Below are positions 51,021 through 59,263 of a stretch of DNA of 64,000 nt, piece by piece. The number at the start of each line of letters is the position of its first letter. Position 1 is the stretch's first letter. The DNA lies in contig NZ_LMIT01000010.1 in NCBI RefSeq assembly GCF_001428825.1, positions 625,803 to 689,802 on the forward strand, written 5' to 3'. The notes under the pieces were generated by a model. It ran no database searches. It saw nothing but the letters and a program-made list of their open reading frames with translations, and was not told the DNA's origin. Position numbers and translations under genes: made by a program. The DNA is from Nocardioides sp. Root240. GTDB taxonomy: Bacteria > Actinomycetota > Actinomycetes > Propionibacteriales > Nocardioidaceae.

Positions 51021-54000
51021 AGGGAAGCCACCTTCTCGGCGCCGGTGAGCAGGGGCTCCCAGAGCTGCCAGGCGAGCTCGGGCAGGCCGGCGTCGAGCAG
51101 TACGTCGACGGGCGCGTCCGGGCCCCAGATGCGGCGGTGCGCGGGCTCGTCGTCCTCGCCCTTGATGCCCCAGTCGTTGTAGGGATCGGTGGTCCACGCC
51201 TTCGCTGCGGCCTCGGCGGGGTCGATGTCCATGCCGTGCAGCTCCTTGGCGCGGGCGTCGGCCCAGGCGTGCGCGGTGTCGAGGGGCATCGGCAGCGGCC
51301 GGGCCAGCCCGGCGTCGTAGAGGTCGACGATCGAGCGCAGCCAGTCGTGGGCACGGTGGTCGAGCGGACCGACGAGCGAGCGCTGGGGACCGGCCTTCGC
51401 CCGCGCGACGGCGTGGCCGGTCCAGCTCTCGTCGGGGTGGGCCGCGCTCAGCGCCAGCACGTCGAGCCAGGAGGCGAGGCGCTGCTTGGGCTTGAGGCGG
51501 GAGTACGACAACGAGACGACCTGGTTGCCGTGGACCCGCGGCACCGTGCCGGTCAGCCGGCGTCCGCCCCCGAGGTCGACGTCGACGTCGATCGTGCGCG
51601 GGGTGCCCGTGCGCAGCGCGGCACTGCGCGTGAACAGGTCCTGGCACTCGCGCACGACCTTCTCCAGCTGGCCGCGGCCGAGGTCGAAGGGCGGCAGTGA
51701 GCCGCGCAGCTGCTCGGCGGTCATCACCGCCTGAGCAGTGGCGCCGGGATCGTCGGCCGCGAGCACCGCGCGCAGGAGGCGGTCGCCGATCTGCCAGACC
51801 TCGAGCCCGTTGAGCGTCACCGGGATCGCATCGGCGACCTGGTCGGGCTCGAACGGTGTCGCGACGTCGAGCCGGGTGCGCAGGAAGGTCCGCGCCGGCT
51901 TGTGCACGAACGCCACCAGCTCGGCCAGGGTCACGTCGCGCCGCGGCGCCGGGGGCAGGCCGCCGTCGAGGAAGGCCGGGACCGGTGTGCGCTCGCGGAC
52001 CGACGCCCTCGCACCCGCCAGCGAGGCGCGGTCGAAGCTGAACGGCCCGTCGGTGCCGAGGTCGCCCGCACGGTGGTTGCGCACGTCGTAGGACTGCAGC
52101 GGGTGGCGGACCACCACGCTGTCGCGCACCGGACCGGAAGCCGTGCGGTCGAGCGCGTCGACCAGCTCCCCCAGGGGTACGGCGGGCGGCCGTTCCGCTC
52201 CGGTGTGCTCGGTCGCGCCGGTGTAGGTGATCACCAGCCGCTCACCAGCGGCGAGCACCGCGTCGAGCAGCAGCTGCCGGTCCTCGCCCCGCCGGTCGCG
52301 CTCGCCGACCAGCGGGCCGCGGGCGAGCACGTCGTCGCCGTCGATGCCGCTCGTGCGCGGGAAGACGCCGTCGTCGAGGCCGACCAGGCAGACCACGCGG
52401 TGCGGGACCGACCGCATCGGGACCATCGTGCTGACCGTGAGCATGCCGGTGCGGAAGTTGGCGCGCGTCGGCCGGCCGGCCAGGCGGGCCTGCAGGAGGG
52501 CACGCACGTCGGCCAACCGCAGGGGTACCTCGGGCGCGCTCTGCTCGGCACTCGCCCGGGCCCGGGCGAGCTCGCGCTCGAACTGCGGCAGCTGCCACGC
52601 GTCGTCGGCGTCGACCTCGCACAGGTCGCGCACCCCGTCGGCGACGGCCTCGAACCAGTCGCCCGCGGCCTGCGCGGTGTCGAGCGCGGCCAGGCAGTCC
52701 CCGAGGCGGGTGACGGCCTCGCTGAGCCGACCGACGAGCTCGATCTCGCCGCTCGCGATGTCGTCGACCGGCAGGCCGCGACCGAGGTTGCGGTGCTCGT
52801 CGCCGCTCATCGCGACGCCGAGCAGCAACCGGTCCAGGCCGGCGCTCCACGTGTTGTGGGGGAAGGCGTCCATCGCGTAGGCCGCGCGCTGGGTGCCGTC
52901 GATGCCCCACCGCACGCCCGCCTCCGCGACCCAGCGGGTGATCCGCGCGAGGTCGTCGTCGGCGAACCCGAACCGCCGCCGGCACACCGGCCGCGACAGC
53001 AGGTCGATCACCTGCGAGGCCGTGGCGCGACCGCCGGCCAGCTCGACGAGGGCGACGGCGACCGACAGCAGCGGGTTGGTGCTGCTGGTGGCCCGGTCGG
53101 CCAGCCGCACGCGGAGCCGGTGGGCGGGGTGCAGGGTGTCGTCGGAGCCGTCATCGGCGATCAGCTCACCGAGGCCGAAGCCCGCGGAGACCAGCGGCGC
53201 GAAGGTCTCGATGTCGGGGCACATCACCAGGATGTCGCGCGGCTCGAGGGTCGGGTCGTCCTCGAGCAGGCCGACCAGCACCTCGCGCAGCACGTCGACC
53301 TGGCGGGCGGCGCCGTGGCAGGCGTGCACCTGGACGCTGCGGTCGCGCGGGCCGAGCACGCGCCCGGCACGGACCGTCGCCGATGGCGCGGCATTGGCCC
53401 GCAGGTCGCCCTGCAGCCAGCCGAGCAGGGTGTCGGGGGCGTCCGGGTCGGGCGCGGCGCCGGCGTCGACCGCCTCCCCTGCCGCGATCCGCGCGCCGAG
53501 CACGGTCGCCAGCTCGCGGGCGTCGCGCCCGAGCGAGGCGAGCAGCGGGTGGGCAGCGACCTCGGCGTCGGCCTCGGAGCGCGGCCGGACCTCGGCCCCC
53601 GCAGCGCTCACGGCGTCCCAGAGGGCGGCCGAGGGCTGCGCCAGCCAGAGGTGGACGTCACGGTGCACGCCGAGCGCGGCCAGCAGGTCGATCTCGGTCT
53701 GCGGCAGCCGGGTGTGCCCGAACAGCGAGAGCCGGTCGGGCAGGTCGAGCCCGGCGAGCTCACCCTCGCGGAGCGCGCGGCAGACGCGGAGGTGCCGCTG
53801 GTCCGGCGCCTCGTCGTGGCCCGCCGCGGCCATCCGGGCGAGCAGCCGCCGCCACAGCTCGGCCTCCCACAGCAGGTCGTCGGCCAGCGGCGCACCGCAG
53901 CCGTCGGTGTCGCGGCCCTCGCGCCAGTCGGTGACGAGCGCGGGTCTCTGGACGGCGTACGACGAGAAGAGCTCCGCCAGCCGCCGCGCCACCGACCACC

Positions 54001-54400
54001 GGCGGCTCCGGCGCAGCTCGCCCTCGTCACCCGGCTGACCGTGGCCCAGGTGGGTCGCCAGGGTCGCGCACCAGGGCTCGCCGAGGCTCGCGTCGATCGT
54101 CGCCAGCAGCGGCCAGACCAGCCGGTCGGGGTGCCACGGGTCGTCGGCCGACCGGTCGAGCAGCAGTCCGACCAGCGACGCCGGCTGCAGGAAGTCGACG
54201 CCCGCGCAGACCCCGTCGCCCCCGCGCGGTCCGGTGCCGAGGTGGTGGGACAGGCGCTGGGTCAGCCACCGCTCCACGCCGCGCGCCGGCACCACGACGA
54301 CCTCGCTGGCGAACGGGTCGTCGGGTGGGGTCGCCAGCAGCGCACCGAGCTCGTCGGCGAGGACGTCGGTACGGGCGGCGCGGTGCAGGTGGAGGGTCAT
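51017..54400 (-). CDS. recC: exodeoxyribonuclease V gamma chain (RecC)
   Basis: 1127 residues, E. coli RecC 1122. N-terminus MTLHLHRAARTDVLADELGA, then VVVPARGVERWLTQRLSHHL, MCPDIETFAPLV, and the middle segment LCEVDADDAWQLPQFERELA. RecC is an inactive helicase/nuclease-fold subunit that holds the complex and scans for Chi. It starts 13 nt after the patatin gene and leads the recC-recB-recD run, the order seen in other actinobacteria. Confidence 0.94.
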   Translation of the reverse strand: MTLHLHRAARTDVLADELGALLATPPDDPFASEVVVVPARGVERWLTQRLSHHLGTGPRGGDGVCAGVDFLQPASLVGLLLDRSADDPWHPDRLVWPLLATIDASLGEPWCATLATHLGHGQPGDEGELRRSRRWSVARRLAELFSSYAVQRPALVTDWREGRDTDGCGAPLADDLLWEAELWRRLLARMAAAGHDEAPDQRHLRVCRALREGELAGLDLPDRLSLFGHTRLPQTEIDLLAALGVHRDVHLWLAQPSAALWDAVSAAGAEVRPRSEADAEVAAHPLLASLGRDARELATVLGARIAAGEAVDAGAAPDPDAPDTLLGWLQGDLRANAAPSATVRAGRVLGPRDRSVQVHACHGAARQVDVLREVLVGLLEDDPTLEPRDILVMCPDIETFAPLVSAGFGLGELIADDGSDDTLHPAHRLRVRLADRATSSTNPLLSVAVALVELAGGRATASQVIDLLSRPVCRRRFGFADDDLARITRWVAEAGVRWGIDGTQRAAYAMDAFPHNTWSAGLDRLLLGVAMSGDEHRNLGRGLPVDDIASGEIELVGRLSEAVTRLGDCLAALDTAQAAGDWFEAVADGVRDLCEVDADDAWQLPQFERELARARASAEQSAPEVPLRLADVRALLQARLAGRPTRANFRTGMLTVSTMVPMRSVPHRVVCLVGLDDGVFPRTSGIDGDDVLARGPLVGERDRRGEDRQLLLDAVLAAGERLVITYTGATEHTGAERPPAVPLGELVDALDRTASGPVRDSVVVRHPLQSYDVRNHRAGDLGTDGPFSFDRASLAGARASVRERTPVPAFLDGGLPPAPRRDVTLAELVAFVHKPARTFLRTRLDVATPFEPDQVADAIPVTLNGLEVWQIGDRLLRAVLAADDPGATAQAVMTAEQLRGSLPPFDLGRGQLEKVVRECQDLFTRSAALRTGTPRTIDVDVDLGGGRRLTGTVPRVHGNQVVSLSYSRLKPKQRLASWLDVLALSAAHPDESWTGHAVARAKAGPQRSLVGPLDHRAHDWLRSIVDLYDAGLARPLPMPLDTAHAWADARAKELHGMDIDPAEAAAKAWTTDPYNDWGIKGEDDEPAHRRIWGPDAPVDVLLDAGLPELAWQLWEPLLTGAEKVASL

Positions 54401-54413
54401 GGCGGAGGCGACG

Positions 54414-55376
54414 TTAGTCGCGGGGTCCGACCGATTCGTCCCGGCCCAGTGCGGAGTTCATCGTGACCCTCCCCCGCTCGATCGCGTCCGCGATCGACGG
54501 CAGGTCGCCGCTCAGCCGGCTGATCTCCGGCGAGCCGAGCGGCGGGCGCACCTCGACCAGGGTGGCGATCGGCGCGGCGCTCGCCTCTGCGAGGTGGAGG
54601 TCGTCGGCGGTGTAGGTCTGGTGGCGGTCGACGTGGGCGCGGCCCGCCTTCCACCCGTGCCGCAGGAAGTACGGCGCCAGCAGGATCCGCTCCACCCGCG
54701 ACGGCGGCGCGGCGTGCTGGTCGGCACGCCGGGTCCGCAGCACCAGTACATGGGTGGCGCCATCGGCGAGCGCCCGGCGGTAGGGCACGCCCTCGGAGAG
54801 GCCGCCGTCGACGTAGGTCCGGCCGCCGAGCCGCACCGGCCGACCGGCGAGCAGCGGCAGGCAGGAGGAGGCGCGCAGCGCGGTCTGCAGGCTGTCGCGG
54901 TCGGTGACGAAGGGCGCCAGGTCGACGCCGGTGCCGGTGCGGGCGTCGGTCGCCATCGGGTGGAAGCCGATCGGGTTGGCGAGGATCGCCTCGAAGTCCA
55001 TCGGGGTGATCGACTCGTAGACGTGGTGCACCAGCCGGCGCAGGTCGACGACGGGACCGCCACGCAGCATCCGCCGCGGGTCGGTGATCCGGGCGGCCGC
55101 GACCTCGGGCCAGGCCCAGCTGCGCATCCACCGTTGCGCCTCGCCGGTCAGCAGCCAGGCGGCGTTGAGCGCGCCGCCGGACGTGCCGTAGACGTCGTCG
55201 AAGGCGTCGGTCAGGCCAGCCTCGTCGATCGCCAGCGCCATCCCGGCGGAGTACGCCGCCCGGTTGCCGCCGCCCTCGACGGCCAGCGCGATCCGGAGAC
55301 CGTCGGTGCGCTCGCCCGGCCGGCTGCGGGCCTGCTTCCGGGCCTCCAGCGCGGCCAGCAGCGAGACCTCAGTCAA
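54414..55376 (-). CDS. patatin-like phospholipase
   Basis: 320 residues. Oxyanion loop EGGGNRAAYSAG, nucleophile Ser66 in YGTSGGALNA (G-x-S-x-G), and catalytic Asp in YVDGGLSEG (about residue 190). This is the Ser-Asp dyad of patatins, which hydrolyse acyl lipids. No signal peptide. The start is a TTG at 55376 overlapping the upstream gene by 8 bp (TTGACTGA), a weak start that implies translational coupling; an internal start is possible. It immediately precedes recC on the same strand. Confidence 0.88.
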   Translation of the reverse strand: MTEVSLLAALEARKQARSRPGERTDGLRIALAVEGGGNRAAYSAGMALAIDEAGLTDAFDDVYGTSGGALNAAWLLTGEAQRWMRSWAWPEVAAARITDPRRMLRGGPVVDLRRLVHHVYESITPMDFEAILANPIGFHPMATDARTGTGVDLAPFVTDRDSLQTALRASSCLPLLAGRPVRLGGRTYVDGGLSEGVPYRRALADGATHVLVLRTRRADQHAAPPSRVERILLAPYFLRHGWKAGRAHVDRHQTYTADDLHLAEASAAPIATLVEVRPPLGSPEISRLSGDLPSIADAIERGRVTMNSALGRDESVGPRD

Positions 55377-55944
55377 GGGAACGCACCACCCGGGCCGGGT
55401 TGCCGAGGGCGAGCACGCCGGCGGGCAGGTCCTTGGTCACCACCGCGCCCGCGCCGACCACCGTGTCCGCACCGATGGTGACGCCGGGACACACGATCAC
55501 GCCGCCCCCGAGCCAGACGTTGTCGCCGATCGTGATCGGCTTCGCGGCCTCCCACTTGTCGCGGCGCGGCCCGGCCTCCAGCGGGTGGATCGGCGTCAGC
55601 AGCTGGACGTTCGGGCCGAGCTGCACGTCGTCGCCGATGGTGATGGCCGCGACGTCGAGCGCGACGAGGCCGAAGTTGGCGAAGCAGCGCGCACCGATCC
55701 GGATCTGGGTGCCGTAGTCGACGTGGAAGGGCGGACGGATCGCCGTGTCCTCGCCGATCGCGCCGAGCAGCTCGCGCAGCAGCGACGTGCGACGCTCCCG
55801 CTCGCGGACACCGGTCGCGTTGTAGGCCTCGGTCAGCTCCTGGGCACGGAGGTAGGCCTCGACCAGCTCGGGGTCGTCGGCGAGGTACATCTCGCCGGCG
55901 TCCATCCGCTCCCGCATGGTGCGGCCGTCGCTGCCGTCGGGCAC
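55369..55944 (-). CDS. sugar O-acetyltransferase, maltose/galactoside acetyltransferase family
   Basis: 191 residues from GTG 55944. An AAGGAGG lies 7 nt before that GTG but only 1 nt before the alternative GTG at 55950, so the ribosome site decides the start. N-terminal Mac domain (RERMDAGEMYLADDPELVEA) and left-handed beta-helix of hexapeptide repeats (ITIGDDVQLGPNVQLLTPIH; ITIGDNVWLGGGVIVCPGVT; IGADTVVGAGAVVTKDLPAG), including the conserved catalytic His in PIHPLEA. Transfers acetyl from acetyl-CoA to a sugar hydroxyl. Confidence 0.93.
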   Translation of the reverse strand: MPDGSDGRTMRERMDAGEMYLADDPELVEAYLRAQELTEAYNATGVRERERRTSLLRELLGAIGEDTAIRPPFHVDYGTQIRIGARCFANFGLVALDVAAITIGDDVQLGPNVQLLTPIHPLEAGPRRDKWEAAKPITIGDNVWLGGGVIVCPGVTIGADTVVGAGAVVTKDLPAGVLALGNPARVVRSLD

Positions 55945-55946
55945 GG

Positions 55947-56459
55947 TCACCCCTCCTTGTGGCGCATCCGGTTGCGCTGCTCGTGGGCGTCGTCGTCGGC
56001 CTCGTCGATCTTCGACTCCAGGGCGGCGCGCGCCTCGGGCTTCCCGTGGAAGCGGCGGTAGGAGTAGACGAGGAGGCCGAGCGCGATCAGCGACGACAGG
56101 ATCAGGGTGACGCCCGTCCACGGACCGCCGACCAGCCACCACTTGTCTGCGACCGGCCACCACGACGGCACGTCGGGCTTGACGATCCAGAGCGCTCCGA
56201 AGCCGCCGAGCGCGAGCGCGCCGATGGTCGAGCCGACGATGCGCGGCCAGGTCTCGACGCCCTCGGCCGCCGCCCGAAGGGCCCGCAGCAGCACCGGGTC
56301 GAGCAGCCGCTCCGCCCACGTGTACTGCTGGGAGAGCACCGCCAGCCCGGCAGCCATCAGCAGCAGGCCGGGCCCGGGAAGCACCATCGCGGCGATGCCG
56401 GCGAGCAGCAGCGTCCATCCGACGATCTCCAGGAGCAGCCGCTTCGCGGCGCCGGTCAC
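55947..56459 (-). CDS. PGPGW-type membrane protein (TIGR02611-like)
   Basis: 170 residues from GTG 56459, overlapping the upstream stop as GTGA. N-terminal helix pair with the motif MVLPGPGLLLMAAGLAVLSQ, then EWAERLL-like YTWAERLLDPVL, and two further helices (IGALALGGFGALWIV; TGVTLILSSLIALGLLVYSY). The C-terminus is highly charged. The PGPG motif marks a widespread actinobacterial family of unknown function. Confidence 0.8.
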   Translation of the reverse strand: MTGAAKRLLLEIVGWTLLLAGIAAMVLPGPGLLLMAAGLAVLSQQYTWAERLLDPVLLRALRAAAEGVETWPRIVGSTIGALALGGFGALWIVKPDVPSWWPVADKWWLVGGPWTGVTLILSSLIALGLLVYSYRRFHGKPEARAALESKIDEADDDAHEQRNRMRHKEG

Positions 56460-56971
56460 CGCCCGCCCCCGAACCGGTCGAGCCAGGCGAGGACGTCCTC
56501 GTCGGCGTTGCCGTGGGCGGCCGCGATCCGGGCCCACCGCTGGGCCATCGCGTGGAAGCGCAGCGGGTTGTAGACGTCTTCCTCGCGCGAGAACAGACCG
56601 TCGCCGGCGTAGGTCATGATCGTGATGTTGGGCTCGGTCAGCATCGTCCCGTCGCCGGGATCGGGCATCGGGTTGAGCACCTCGCAGACCAGCCGGCCCG
56701 CGTCGGCGTCGACGACCTGCCAGCTGATCGGGAAGCCCGTCATCACCCGTCCCGGGTACGACGTCATGGTCCGCACCGCCCACGCGCGGATCTCGTCGCG
56801 GCCGCGGAAGGTGCCCATCGCGTGCTCGACGTACTCCGCGTCGGGGGTGAACAGGTCGGCGTACCCGGTCCAGTCGCCGGTCGTCGCCATCACCGCGACC
56901 TTCTCGTGGAAGGCCGCGTAGGCGTCGGCGATCTCGCCCTCGGTGAAGGTCGCGGTGGGGGTACCGGTCAT
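56456..56971 (-). CDS. SnoaL/NTF2-like protein
   Basis: 171 residues from ATG 56971. Cone-shaped NTF2 fold pattern: EIADAYAAFHEKVAVMATTG, DWTGYADLFTPDAEYVEHAM, GTFRGRDEIRAWAVRTMT. Such proteins are isomerases, hydratases or ligand binders; no catalytic residue assignment is safe. It is the first gene of the leftward cluster and diverges from the adenylate cyclase with only 46 bp between, so the two promoters overlap. Confidence 0.85.
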   Translation of the reverse strand: MTGTPTATFTEGEIADAYAAFHEKVAVMATTGDWTGYADLFTPDAEYVEHAMGTFRGRDEIRAWAVRTMTSYPGRVMTGFPISWQVVDADAGRLVCEVLNPMPDPGDGTMLTEPNITIMTYAGDGLFSREEDVYNPLRFHAMAQRWARIAAAHGNADEDVLAWLDRFGGGR

Positions 56972-57017
56972 GGCGACGATCCAATCAGAGGTGGCCAACC
57001 AGCACTACGCTTCGGCC

Positions 57018-58592
57018 ATGCCGACGACCACCGCTGCCCGGCGCAGCCCGTTCGGCTCGCGGCTGCTCGGCCCGCGCGACCAGTCCCCGCGGGGGCTGCG
57101 GATCCGGATCCAGCTGCTGCTGACCTTCCTGCTGATCATCACCAACGTGATCGGCGTCGTTCTGGTCTTCGCGATCAGCATCTGGGTCATCCCCTCGCCG
57201 CCGCCGACCGACGCGATGGTGGTCGCGCTGGCGATCGCGGTGCCGGTGTACGTCGCGGTCGCGGTCGCGGTCGGTACGGCGTGGGGCACCACCACCTCCC
57301 TGGGCGCGCTGCGCTGGGCGACCGACCCCACCGTCGACCCCGACCGGACCCAGCGCGAGCGCGCGCTGCGGGTGCCGTTCTGGCTCACCACCATGCAGCT
57401 GGTGCTGTGGACCACCGGGACCGTCCTGTTCACGGTGCTGAGCGTCGTGCTGCAGCCGAGCCGGGCACTGGGCACCGGCCTCACCGTCGGTATCACCACG
57501 GTGATCGTCGCCGGGGTGGCCTACCTGTTGACCGAGTTCGCCCTGCGTCCGGTGGCGGCGCGCGCCCTCAGCGACGTCCGCGTCACGGGTCGGCTGCGCG
57601 GCGCCGGCGTCGGCCCCCGGCAGGCGATCTTCTGGTGGCTCGGCACCGGCGCCCCGACCGTCGGGCTGCTGATCACCGCGATCCTCGCCCTGACCCCGCG
57701 CAACGACGCCACCTTGAACCAGCTCGCCGTCGTCACGATCGTCGTCTGCGGGGTCGTGCTGGTCTTCGGCTTCCTGCTCACCGACCTCAACGCCCGCTCG
57801 GTGGTCGCGCCGATCATCTCCGTGCGCGACGCGATGCGTGCCGTCGAGCGCGGCGACCTCGACACCGACGTCGTCGTCTACGACGGCACCGAGCTCGGCC
57901 AGCTGCAGAGCGGCTTCAACGACATGGTCTCCGGGCTCCAGGAGCGCGAGCAGATCCGCGACCTGTTCGGCCGGCACGTCGGCCAGGAGGTGGCCGCGGC
58001 CGCCGCCGCGCTGGGAGCAGGCGAGATCGAGCTCGGCGGCGAGACCCGCACCTGCTCGGTGCTCTTCGTCGACCTGGTCGGCTCCACGACGTACGCCACC
58101 GAGCACGGCCCGACCCAGGTCGTCGCCGTGCTCAACCGGTTCTTCGGCGTCGTCGTCGACGAGGTCGACCGCCACCACGGCCTGGTCAACAAGTTCATCG
58201 GCGACGCGGTCCTCGCCATCTTCGGCGCCCCCGTCGAGCACGCCGACCACGCGTCAGCGGCGCTCGAGGCGGCGCGCGCGATGGCGGCCCGACTGGCCGT
58301 CGAGGTGCCCGAGGTCGGTGCCGGCATCGGCGTCGCGACCGGACAGGTGGTCGCCGGCAACGTCGGCCACGAGCAGCGCTACGAGTACACCGTCATCGGC
58401 GACGCCGTGAACTCCGCCGCCCGGCTCACCGACCTCGCCAAGGACGTCCCCGGCTGCGTGCTCGCGGCCTGGGACTCGGTCGAGGCGGCGCGAGCCGACG
58501 GGTCCCCGGAGGCGGAGCACTGGGTGGAGCACGGGGAGACCACGCTGCGGGGGCGGACGACGACGACCCGGCTGGCCGTCCCGCGCTTGTAA
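57018..58592 (+). CDS. membrane adenylate/guanylate cyclase with HAMP domain
   Basis: 524 residues from ATG 57018; TACGCT at 57006-57011 lies 6 nt before, so it is probably leaderless. Six membrane helices in the first 255 residues (as in the mycobacterial Rv1318c-Rv1320c group), a HAMP linker (RSVVAPIISVRDAMRAVERG, then LQSGFNDMVSGLQEREQIRD), and a class III cyclase domain: FVDLVGSTTYA (first metal Asp), KFIGDAVLAIFG (Lys and second metal Asp), YTVIGDAVNSAARL (Asp and Asn/Arg). All catalytic residues look present. Its last codon and TAA lie within palindromic repeat B. Confidence 0.92.
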   Translation: MPTTTAARRSPFGSRLLGPRDQSPRGLRIRIQLLLTFLLIITNVIGVVLVFAISIWVIPSPPPTDAMVVALAIAVPVYVAVAVAVGTAWGTTTSLGALRWATDPTVDPDRTQRERALRVPFWLTTMQLVLWTTGTVLFTVLSVVLQPSRALGTGLTVGITTVIVAGVAYLLTEFALRPVAARALSDVRVTGRLRGAGVGPRQAIFWWLGTGAPTVGLLITAILALTPRNDATLNQLAVVTIVVCGVVLVFGFLLTDLNARSVVAPIISVRDAMRAVERGDLDTDVVVYDGTELGQLQSGFNDMVSGLQEREQIRDLFGRHVGQEVAAAAAALGAGEIELGGETRTCSVLFVDLVGSTTYATEHGPTQVVAVLNRFFGVVVDEVDRHHGLVNKFIGDAVLAIFGAPVEHADHASAALEAARAMAARLAVEVPEVGAGIGVATGQVVAGNVGHEQRYEYTVIGDAVNSAARLTDLAKDVPGCVLAAWDSVEAARADGSPEAEHWVEHGETTLRGRTTTTRLAVPRL

Positions 58593-58671
58593 CTCGGTGT
58601 TCGGGTGCACTACCACGGTCTCCTGACCGGTCAGGAGACCGTGGAGGTATCCCCGAACACCGAGTTACAAG
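58586..58671. repeat. 86-bp palindromic repeat B, copy 1
   Basis: Outer arms CTTGTAACTCGGTGTTCGG / CCGAACACCGAGTTACAAG and an inner 32-bp perfect palindrome centred at 58628/58629 (GACC|GGTC). The same 86-bp element occurs at 62361-62446. It supplies the stop codon of the cyclase gene and ends 4 nt before the TetR stop codon. Confidence 0.92.
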
Positions 58672-58675
58672 CTGC

Positions 58676-59263
58676 TCAGGCCAGCGCGTCGAGCGACCGC
58701 GCCACCCGCTGCAGGAGCCCGGGGTCGATCTCGGGCATGACCTCGACGAGCTGGGCGTCGCGCTGCAGGACGGCGAGTCCGTGCACGGTCGCCCAACCGA
58801 CGGTCGCCAGCTCCTCGGTCGGTACGGCGGTGCCCCACCCCTCCGCCTGGGCGGTGGCGATGATCTGCACGAGGAGCTCGCGGTGGAGGCGGCGTACGTC
58901 GACCAGGCGGGGGTCGTCGACGTGCAGCAGCTCGGGCCGGAACATCACGTCGAACATCGTGGGGTGGCGCATCGCGAAGGCGACGTACGCCGCCCCGGAG
59001 GCCGCGACCTGGGAGCCGGACGCGATGCCCTCGGTGCCGACGGCCTCGATCGCGGCGACCGTCTCCTCGAGCAACAGCTCGAAGCCCTCGACGGCGAGCG
59101 CGGTGAACAACCCGGCGCGGTCGTCGAAGTGGTGCGCGGTGGCCTGGTGGGAGACGCCGACCCGTCGGGCGATGCCGCGCAGGCTCGCCTTCGCGGGGCC
59201 GCTGGTCGCGATCTCCTGCTCGGCGGCGCGGAGCAGGCGCTGGCGGAGGTCGGCCTGTCTCAT
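58676..59263 (-). CDS. TetR-family regulator of the adjacent MMPL exporter
   Basis: 195 residues from ATG 59263, overlapping the MMPL stop as ATGA. Helix-turn-helix: RLLRAAEQEIATSGPAKASL, RGIARRVGVSHQATAHHFDD. C-terminal domain with the TetR_C WHG-like segment (FAMRHPTMFDVMFRPELLHV; VGWATVHGLAVL). Being encoded last in the exporter transcript, it likely represses that promoter through the palindrome at 62317-62339. Confidence 0.92.
   Translation of the reverse strand: MRQADLRQRLLRAAEQEIATSGPAKASLRGIARRVGVSHQATAHHFDDRAGLFTALAVEGFELLLEETVAAIEAVGTEGIASGSQVAASGAAYVAFAMRHPTMFDVMFRPELLHVDDPRLVDVRRLHRELLVQIIATAQAEGWGTAVPTEELATVGWATVHGLAVLQRDAQLVEVMPEIDPGLLQRVARSLDALA

Noticed and set aside
47829..51182. 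1117-codon open frame on the plus strand
   Set aside because: Antisense to recB, low complexity, no recognisable motif.
51902..54466. 854-codon open frame on the plus strand
   Set aside because: Antisense to recC; composition typical of a shadow frame.
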